A stretch of 11,994 bases of DNA from JAKBCQ01 sp021807585 (GTDB lineage: Bacteria > Planctomycetota > Planctomycetia > Isosphaerales > Isosphaeraceae), in contig DAHWFG010000216.1 of assembly GCA_027325115.1 (NCBI GenBank), positions 1 through 11,994 of the forward strand. The letters are read 5' to 3'. Below are positions 5,958 through 11,994 of the stretch, piece by piece. Position 1 is the first letter of the stretch. Each line of letters starts with the position of its first letter. The notes under the pieces were generated by a model. That model was not told the DNA's origin and ran no database searches. It was given only the letters and a program-made list of their open reading frames with translations. Both the position numbers and the translations under genes were made by a program.

Positions 5958-8900
5958 ATGACCGTCCGATGGAAGCCCTTGCTGATTCTTTCCGGCCTGT
6001 TCGTGATGATCGGCGTTTTGGGGTTGATGGCGATGGCGTTCGCTCTCGCCCCAAGCAAAACAGAAGACATGCTCGCCAAGGCGCGCAACGATCGCGATTC
6101 CAAAAAATATGAAGAAGCGAAGATTCATTACCTCCGCGCTTTGCAGCGGGAACGGACGAGCGGCAAGATTCACGGCGAACTCGCGGCGATGTACGCCGAT
6201 TGGTCGAAGACCGCCGATCCCGAACGGCGCGACGAACTCGTCACTTTGAGCCTGGCTTCGTACGCCGAGGCGGCGAAGCACGATAAGACGCTTGTCGAAC
6301 CGCGCAAGGTGTTGCTCGGCGAGGCGTTGCGGCAGGGGCAGGATCTTGAGGCCGATCGCTGGGCCAAAGAGTTGATCGCGATCGAACCCGAGAATCCCGA
6401 CGCGAATTTCGTTTTGGCCACAAAAGCTCTTGAAGAGAAGACGCCGAACGAAAATCGGATCGAAAAGCATCTGGCGATTTTGGAGGCCGACGTTTCTCGT
6501 CCGGTGCGCTCGGCTCTCGTGCGGGCGCTGTTGGCGCAGGTTCGCGGCGAACGCGAGCGGCTGAACGCGATCCTTAAAGAAGCGCGTGGGATCAAGCTAT
6601 CGGAAAATTCGGATCTCACCGATCAGATGGCGTTGCTCAAGCTTCACGTCCTCGACGCCGAGGTTCCCGCCGACCTGCAGGCCGATCGCGTTCGCGCCGT
6701 CGCGACGACCGCGGCTTCGATCGTCGAGCGGAATCGGCTTTCGCCCGTGCTGATCAGCCAGTTCAGCGGCGTGCTGCAATCGCTCCGTAAACGCGTGATC
6801 GACGCGGGGGCGAAGTCCAAGCGCCCCGAAGAGATCGCCAAGCTCGGCGAGGAACTCGATTCGGTGATCGATCGCTTGTTCAATCAAACGACGAAAGATA
6901 ATAAATCCAACGATCCACGATTAAGCGAGCGTTACGCCGATTATTTGCTGGCTCGGGGCGAGTATCAACGCTGTTTTCAGGTCGTCGAGGGGGCTCTCAA
7001 GGCTTCGACGGTGAACGCTCCGGGTTTTCAATCCGCGGTTTTGGGTTTGCACGGAACCGCGGTTCGCGCGGTGCTGAGCGACGCCTCCGACGCCGATCGA
7101 TTCCAGAAGGCCGAGCCTCATATTCAGGCTTTGCTCGCGAGCAAGGTCGCGTATTCGGTCGCGATCGGCCACTTGTTCCAGGGGGCGATCGACCTCGAAC
7201 GGATGGGGGTCGTCGAGGCCTCGGGAGTGAAAGACGGCAAAGGCGATCCGGCGCGTCACCGCGCAAGTGCGCTTTCACATCTTAGTTTCGCCGCCGAGAA
7301 TCTCAAAGAACTCGCGACGGCGCAGGCGCTTTACGGCATCGCTCTTGTTCTGGCGGGTGAGCCGAGCATGGGTCGGCAATATTTGATGCGAGCATCGAAG
7401 CTCGGCGATCTCGAGCCGAGGTATCAAATTTGGCCGGCGTGGTCGCTGTTGCAGGCGGGTTATCCCGAGGAGGCCGAGCCGATCGCTCGGCGGTTGCTCG
7501 ACGGATCTGTGAAATCGGGCGGCGGCGGGGGCCAGATGGAGGCGGCTTTGCACTTGCTTTTGGCCGAGATTCATCAGGCGCGGCGGGTCGATTCCGAACT
7601 CGTCAAGGCTCGAGCCGAATATGATAAGGCGATCGAACTGGGACAAAAGCGAACGCCTTCGATCGTGATCCGCCTTGCCGAGCTCGACGCGCTTCAAAAA
7701 CACCCCGAAGACGCGATCAAACGCCTTGCCGAGCTCAAGAAAACCGCGGGCGATTCTCCCCCGCTCGAACTGATGACGGCGCGAATTCTTCATGATGTGA
7801 ACAAGAACGATCAAGCCCGATCGGTGCTCGACGAGGCGATCAAAACGTATCCCGATCATTTTGAGCTCGTCGCTTTCCGCGCGATGCTGCTTTCGCAAGC
7901 CGGAGAGGCCGAGAAGGCCGAGCGCGAGGTCGCGGCTTACATCACGCGTCATCCCTCGGACATGGGGGCGATCCAACTGCGCGTGCAACTGCTCGCCGAT
8001 CCGCTCAAAAAGCCCGCCGAGGCGCGAGAGCTTCTGCGCGCGATCGTCGACAAGGTCGATTCGTCGGCGCCCCTCATTCAACTCGCTCTTTTGGATCTTC
8101 AATCACGCGATTATAAATCGATGGAGATGACGATCGCCAAGCTCCGCAAGCGGTTCAAGGATTTGGCGGCGACCGATCTGCTTGAAGGTCAACTGGCGCT
8201 TTCAAGGGGGAATTTACGAGCCTCGGCGCGTGGATTCGAGGAGGCTCTCCAGAAGGATCCGGGCAACAAGATCGCGCAATTTTGGCTCGCGCAGTTGAAG
8301 AGCCGAACGGGCTCGTCCGCCGAGGCGGCGAAATCGCTCGAGGAGATTTTACGGTCGAGAACGTCGAAAGAATTGGAATCGGGAATTCCGCTTTCGGCCG
8401 CGGCCGAATCGGCGCTCGCGGCGATCCAGCTTGAAACGGGTGATCACGCGTCGGCGGTGCGCCGGATCAAGGCGCTAATTAATGATCAAGATTTAGGAGA
8501 ACGCGCCCGTCCGTTGCGTTGGCAGTTGGTCGCGGCGTATGTCGCGCGGAAGAACTGGCGGCTCGCCAAGCCCGAGCTGGAGAAATTGGTCGGCGATCCC
8601 AAGGCGCCGATCGCCGCCGACGAGCGCGTTCGCGCCGCGGCGTTTTATCAGATGAACGACGAACTCGACGCGGCGCAGGCTCAGCTCGATCTGGCTCGCA
8701 AGCAAGACCCGACCCTTCCCGCGCTCGTCACCACCCAGGCTCGCCTGTTCGTCAGACGCGAGAAGTTCAATCTCGCGGTCGACGCGCTCGAAAAGGCGAT
8801 CGCCGCAGTGAAAGAAGCTCCCCCCGAGTATTATCTTTTGCTCGCCGCGGTCCAAAATTTGCGCGATAAATCCGAGAAGGGCGCCGCCCTGGCGCTCGCG

Positions 8901-10559
8901 ACGCTCGATCGCGGGCTGAAGGCGATTCCCGACTCGATTCCGATCATCGAGGCAAAATATCAATATGTTCGCGAGCATGACGGAGTCGATAAGGCGATCG
9001 CGGTCGTCGAGAGCGCCGTCGCGGGCAAGACCGATCCAGGCTTGAAGATGCTTTTGGCGCGAGTGTTCCGCGATGAGAAGCGGTTCGACGCTTCCGAGAA
9101 GGTCGCTCGCGAGATCGTGAAAGCCGATCCCGCCGACGCTCGCCCCGCGACGTTTTTGGTTCGCGTCGTCGCCGATCAGGCTGTGGACGCGATGAATCGA
9201 GGCGACGCCAAGCGCGCTCGAGCGAGCGACGACGAGGCTGCGCGGCTGATCCGCGGCTATCGCAAGCAATTTCCCAATGATCTATCATTTGTTGAAGCCG
9301 AATGCGAACTCGCGGCGCGGCGCGGCGATATGACGAAGGCGCTCGAGATCACCCGCGAGGTCGATACGAAAGACGCGTCGTCTCCCGCGGGTCCGTTGAT
9401 GCGAGCGACGATTTACTCGGCGCTCGGCCGCGATTCGGAGACGGTCGAGGCTTATCGCGAGGCGATCACCCGCGATCCCAGACGCGACGACGCCCGCCTC
9501 GCGATGGGTCAGGTTGAGATCAAACTTGGCGAATACGACGACGCGGTTCGGCAGGCCGAATACGTCCTTCAGCGCGATCCCGAGGTCGACGGAGCGATCC
9601 TGCTCAAGGCTCGCGCGTTGGCAGCTCCGCGCGGCTCGGTGACCGAGACCGCGACAAACCGCGCCGCGGCGGTTCGATTGCTGAAGGATTACATCGCGCG
9701 GAATCCGGGCCTGGGCGAGGCTTATCGCAGGCTCGCCGAGATCCAGATGACCCAAAAACGCCGCGCCGAGGCGATCCAAACGCTTTCAACGGGGCTCGCC
9801 AAGAATCCTTCAGATCCCGCGTTGATTGAGTTGTTGATTCGTTCGCTGGTTGATCCTCGTGAATCGGGCAAGCCCGCGACCCCCGCCGAGATCGACGCCG
9901 CGGTGCGGAACGCCGAGGGGATCGCCAAAGCCGATTCGGGCGGCGGCGTTCGACTGGCGCTTTCGCTCGGCTTTCAGCGCGGCGGCAGACCCGATCTCGC
10001 GCTCAAATGGGCCGAGGAGGCCGCGGCCAAACTCGGATCTCCGATCGCCGATCTCAATTATGCGAATTTGTTGTTAACCGTGGGGGAGGCGACCGCCGAT
10101 CGCGCCGCGGCCGAGCCTTTTTTCCGTCGCGCCGTGTCGTATTTCGATCGCGTTCTCAAGGTTCAGGCGAACTCGGTTGAGGCGGTCAACAACAAAGCGT
10201 GGATCTTGCACAGGTATCTGGGCGACGACGCCTCGGCGCTTGAGCTTGCGAAGGGATTGGCGGATCGGCTGAGCCCCACGCTTTTGCCCGCCGAATTTTT
10301 CGACACGTTGGGTTCGATTCAGCAGGCGCTCAACAAAAACGACCTCGCCGTCGAATCGTTCACCGAGGGTTTGAAGCGTCAGCCGAAGAACGCGATGTTG
10401 AATTATCATTTAGGCAAGCTTTTGGCGTCGAGCCCTTCGACCGCGATCGAATCCGAGCGGTATTTGAAGGCGGCGTGGGCGGATCAGGCGAAGCTTCCCA
10501 AGCCGATTTCGGACGAGGTGAAGTCGCTTCTTGAACAGACCGCAAAAGCGAATCGGTGA
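5958..10559 (+). CDS. Giant membrane-anchored TPR-repeat protein
   Basis: A 1,533-residue protein. The ATG at 5958 follows a strong AAGGAG (5943-5948) with 9-nt spacing. Arg4 and Lys6 precede a hydrophobic segment at about 8-30 (LILSGLFVMIGVLGLMAMAF), so the protein is probably a single-pass anchor with everything else outside the cytoplasm; a cleavable signal ending near ALA at 29-31 is the alternative. From residue 35 to the C-terminus it is an almost continuous helical repeat array, with clear tetratricopeptide motifs such as KKYEEAKIHYLRAL (49-62), LALSRGNLRASARGFEEALQ in the middle, and NNKAWILHRYLGDDASALEL near 1410. I estimate more than 20 repeats. No catalytic domain, CxxCH motif or PEP-CTERM tail is visible. 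TPR arrays bind other proteins, so an envelope scaffold is inferred. It vaguely resembles the long TPR proteins of exosortase systems (PrsT-like), but no exosortase gene is nearby. It stands alone, between a long leader and its own terminator. Confidence 0.9.
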   Translation: MTVRWKPLLILSGLFVMIGVLGLMAMAFALAPSKTEDMLAKARNDRDSKKYEEAKIHYLRALQRERTSGKIHGELAAMYADWSKTADPERRDELVTLSLASYAEAAKHDKTLVEPRKVLLGEALRQGQDLEADRWAKELIAIEPENPDANFVLATKALEEKTPNENRIEKHLAILEADVSRPVRSALVRALLAQVRGERERLNAILKEARGIKLSENSDLTDQMALLKLHVLDAEVPADLQADRVRAVATTAASIVERNRLSPVLISQFSGVLQSLRKRVIDAGAKSKRPEEIAKLGEELDSVIDRLFNQTTKDNKSNDPRLSERYADYLLARGEYQRCFQVVEGALKASTVNAPGFQSAVLGLHGTAVRAVLSDASDADRFQKAEPHIQALLASKVAYSVAIGHLFQGAIDLERMGVVEASGVKDGKGDPARHRASALSHLSFAAENLKELATAQALYGIALVLAGEPSMGRQYLMRASKLGDLEPRYQIWPAWSLLQAGYPEEAEPIARRLLDGSVKSGGGGGQMEAALHLLLAEIHQARRVDSELVKARAEYDKAIELGQKRTPSIVIRLAELDALQKHPEDAIKRLAELKKTAGDSPPLELMTARILHDVNKNDQARSVLDEAIKTYPDHFELVAFRAMLLSQAGEAEKAEREVAAYITRHPSDMGAIQLRVQLLADPLKKPAEARELLRAIVDKVDSSAPLIQLALLDLQSRDYKSMEMTIAKLRKRFKDLAATDLLEGQLALSRGNLRASARGFEEALQKDPGNKIAQFWLAQLKSRTGSSAEAAKSLEEILRSRTSKELESGIPLSAAAESALAAIQLETGDHASAVRRIKALINDQDLGERARPLRWQLVAAYVARKNWRLAKPELEKLVGDPKAPIAADERVRAAAFYQMNDELDAAQAQLDLARKQDPTLPALVTTQARLFVRREKFNLAVDALEKAIAAVKEAPPEYYLLLAAVQNLRDKSEKGAALALATLDRGLKAIPDSIPIIEAKYQYVREHDGVDKAIAVVESAVAGKTDPGLKMLLARVFRDEKRFDASEKVAREIVKADPADARPATFLVRVVADQAVDAMNRGDAKRARASDDEAARLIRGYRKQFPNDLSFVEAECELAARRGDMTKALEITREVDTKDASSPAGPLMRATIYSALGRDSETVEAYREAITRDPRRDDARLAMGQVEIKLGEYDDAVRQAEYVLQRDPEVDGAILLKARALAAPRGSVTETATNRAAAVRLLKDYIARNPGLGEAYRRLAEIQMTQKRRAEAIQTLSTGLAKNPSDPALIELLIRSLVDPRESGKPATPAEIDAAVRNAEGIAKADSGGGVRLALSLGFQRGGRPDLALKWAEEAAAKLGSPIADLNYANLLLTVGEATADRAAAEPFFRRAVSYFDRVLKVQANSVEAVNNKAWILHRYLGDDASALELAKGLADRLSPTLLPAEFFDTLGSIQQALNKNDLAVESFTEGLKRQPKNAMLNYHLGKLLASSPSTAIESERYLKAAWADQAKLPKPISDEVKSLLEQTAKANR

Positions 10560-10565
10560 GATAAG

Positions 10566-10600
10566 CGATTTTTTGATGCATCAAAAATCGTTATTCTTTT
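10566..10600 (+). terminator. Rho-independent terminator after the TPR gene
   Basis: The arms CGATTTTTTGATG and CATCAAAAATCG pair over 12 bp with one bulged T (10566-10590). They centre on the palindrome TGATGCATCA, and TTATTCTTTT follows at 10591-10600. The hairpin begins 7 bp after the TPR stop codon. It also separates the TPR gene from the insertion sequence that follows. Confidence 0.75.
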
Positions 10601-10672
10601 AATCATTGGAATCGTCGGCGTGAGGTAAACGCTTGATAAAGATCGATCGTCTCCCTCTCTTCCCCCCGCGAG

Positions 10673-11994
10673 CATCGGTTCGGACACAAGTTTTCGACTT
10701 GGTTATCCAGACCGATTGGGAAAGAGATATGGGAGTTGGCGCCTTGCAAGCTCGAGGATCTCGTCGAGATTCTCCACCTGCATCAGGTCGTCGATCGCCA
10801 ATAGCCGCTCTAGCCCCGCTAGCAACGCGGTTGCCGTCGATTCCACCTTATGCTTCATCTGCCGCCCTGACAGGCGTACCAGAATGATCCGAAGCCGCGC
10901 CGCGGCCGGAGACGTGTCCCGCTGGAGATGCCAAACCGTCAGACAGGCCATGCTTGCCACGCACAATCTTCGCAGAAAAGCCGCGCCCGACTCCTGCTGC
11001 CAAGCCTCCGCATTCATACCTGATGACTTAATTAGCTTATGATACGATTCAATCTTCCATCGCCAAGCGTACCAACGGCCAATTGTCCCCGCATCCTCAT
11101 TATCGCCGGTTACGTTTGTCATCAGTAACCACTCGGCAAGGATTCCTCCATTCTCGTCGATCACCCGCGTGACCACCAACCGCAGAGGCAAAGGAGTTCC
11201 GGGAACCAAGACCTGTTTCTTGTAGCCGCCGGCCGTCCTCTCCCCGGTGTAATTACGTGCCGGCCGATGCAGAACCACCTCAGTCTCGGCGGCGTTGACG
11301 ACACCTACTCCGGCGCCGACTGTCACCAACCCGGGTCGACCGTCGGCTGCGAGTACCTCGGAAAAGGAGCCCTCCAAATCAACTATCACGTCGGTCAGAG
11401 ATCGCTCCATGCCGTTATGTAAGACTGTGCGATTGTGATCGGCGCGAACGACGAACAGTCGCCCCGCGGCGTTCCAGAGGCGATAATGTCCAACCGAATC
11501 CGCTTCACGGTCGATGACATGGACCGGCTTACAGTTGAAAGACCATCCGTCCGCCGCAGCCATGGCGTCTTCGATTTCGTCGATGTGACCCGGTGAAAGC
11601 GAGGCGCCGCCATTCCGGGTTGAGAGCATTGCATTGGCTGTACGAAGGCGGAATTCCATCGGTCCAAGAGGGCGCCCGTCGGTTGCGTCGACCGCAAGAG
11701 CAGTACCCAGTTCATAGCCAATGTCGGTGTCGTGAGTGCGTACTAAACGATCGGTCTTGGATGTGTGCGTGTTGAAGTTGAACATGGACCAATCGTGAAC
11801 AACCAGGACGAACTGGTTGGGCCTTCCGGCCAATTCGGCACGCACGGCGTCCTGCGCGGGTTCGATCAGGGCATGGAACGAGATATTATCATTGTTGAGG
11901 AAGCGGGTCATAGCCCTCGCTGCGGAGAACGATTGAGCCGTTCCGGGCAGGGCTGAGAGTCCCGTCACAGCAGAGTTGACTGTGTGCGTGTGCT
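10673..11994 (-). mobile_element. IS4-family insertion sequence, running off the right edge
   Basis: The transposase reads leftward and stops at 10703, so this is the 3' end of the element; the transposase start and other end lie beyond the window. The boundary is a guess. ACACAAGT at 10684-10691, 11 bp outside the stop codon, is identical to the inner eight bases of the 19-bp IS50/Tn5 outside end. If the ends align, the element begins at about 10673. The remaining 11 positions match poorly (10/19 in total, including the eight). The right terminal repeat and target duplication cannot be seen. A pyrimidine-rich tract (10649-10666) lies just outside. The DNA inside reads differently from the rest of the window, with fewer GATCG words and different codon choices, consistent with transfer. 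Confidence 0.6.
10703..11994 (-). CDS. IS4-family DDE transposase (5' end outside the window)
   Basis: The frame is open from the right edge to TAA at 10703-10705. A GTG at 11968 gives 421 residues, but the frame continues upstream without a stop and the IS4-type N-terminal DNA-binding helices are not yet complete, so the true start is most likely outside. Numbered from that GTG, the catalytic residues are Asp59 (VVHDWSMF), Asp153 (VIDREADS) and Glu307. The IS4 signature Y-(2)-R-(3)-E-(6)-K is perfect: Tyr300, Arg303, Glu307 and Lys314 in YAWRWKIESYHKLIK. Spacings between the acidic residues (94 and 154) are close to Tn5 transposase (91 and 138), which suggests an IS50-like or related subgroup. 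The segment AMTRFLNNDNISFHALIEPA matches the conserved region before the first Asp. All visible key residues are intact, so the enzyme looks functional as far as it can be read. Confidence 0.93.
   Translation of the reverse strand, partial: HTHTVNSAVTGLSALPGTAQSFSAARAMTRFLNNDNISFHALIEPAQDAVRAELAGRPNQFVLVVHDWSMFNFNTHTSKTDRLVRTHDTDIGYELGTALAVDATDGRPLGPMEFRLRTANAMLSTRNGGASLSPGHIDEIEDAMAAADGWSFNCKPVHVIDREADSVGHYRLWNAAGRLFVVRADHNRTVLHNGMERSLTDVIVDLEGSFSEVLAADGRPGLVTVGAGVGVVNAAETEVVLHRPARNYTGERTAGGYKKQVLVPGTPLPLRLVVTRVIDENGGILAEWLLMTNVTGDNEDAGTIGRWYAWRWKIESYHKLIKSSGMNAEAWQQESGAAFLRRLCVASMACLTVWHLQRDTSPAAARLRIILVRLSGRQMKHKVESTATALLAGLERLLAIDDLMQVENLDEILELARRQLPYLFPNRSG

Noticed and set aside
5673..6470. 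265-codon minus-strand frame overlapping the start of the TPR gene
   Set aside because: Most of it is antisense to TPR coding sequence. Only its last 61 codons fall in non-coding DNA, and these are discussed as a candidate in the findings.
7275..8102. 275-codon minus-strand frame inside the TPR gene (also 8493-9269)
   Set aside because: Mirror frames of a repetitive, GC-biased gene with no Shine-Dalgarno sequence or family features. The plus-strand TPR repeats explain the DNA.
5958..10559. Exosortase-system PrsT assignment for the TPR protein
   Set aside because: It is far longer than I would expect for that family, and no exosortase, PEP-CTERM or polysaccharide export gene is nearby. Only generic TPR resemblance is seen.
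1..11994. CRISPR array, tRNA, rRNA or an anti-phage defence operon
   Set aside because: No regularly spaced repeats, no cloverleaf-like segments and no defence-type domains were seen on either strand.

Overview
This window is a GC-rich stretch of chromosome, almost certainly from a member of the Planctomycetota. Three protein families that are strongly expanded in that phylum occur within the first 4.4 kb: a DUF1559 H-X9-DG protein (C-terminal tail only), a PSCyt2/PSD1 (DUF1549/DUF1553) protein with a c-type heme motif, and a Tat-exported DUF1501 protein. No rRNA, tRNA or CRISPR array was seen.

Layout, left to right. (1) 2-175: last 57 codons of a DUF1559 gene, closed by a clear hairpin terminator at 197-235. 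(2) 176-492: intergenic, with a sigma70-like promoter candidate at 364-392. (3) 493-2826 and 2929-4374: a co-directional PSCyt2/PSD1 + DUF1501 pair, the classic planctomycete two-gene module. The 102-bp gap holds a second promoter-like element and repeated GATTGATC words. (4) 4442-5059 on the minus strand, convergent with the pair: a small exported or anchored four-cysteine protein of unknown function. (5) 5060-5957: an unusually long (898 bp) gap with an AT-rich palindromic island (5329-5400), a run of perfect hairpins (5581-5810) and a weak 69-codon ORF candidate (5712-5921). (6) 5958-10559: a 1,533-residue membrane-anchored TPR protein that fills over a third of the window, closed by a hairpin terminator at 10566-10600. 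(7) From about 10673 to the right edge: an IS4-family insertion sequence whose minus-strand transposase has an intact DDE triad and YREK signature and runs off the window.

How the parts relate. The PSD1 and DUF1501 proteins probably act together outside the cytoplasm: one has a signal sequence and heme motif, the other a Tat signal. Their substrate is unknown. The TPR protein is likely an envelope-anchored scaffold; no partner gene is visible beside it. The insertion sequence lies immediately behind the TPR gene's terminator, so it appears to have landed without breaking a visible gene.

I found no defence system, biosynthetic cluster or other clearly new multi-gene system. The least explained parts are the 5060-5957 gap and the giant TPR protein it leads into. 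All family assignments come from reading motifs by eye; no database search was possible.
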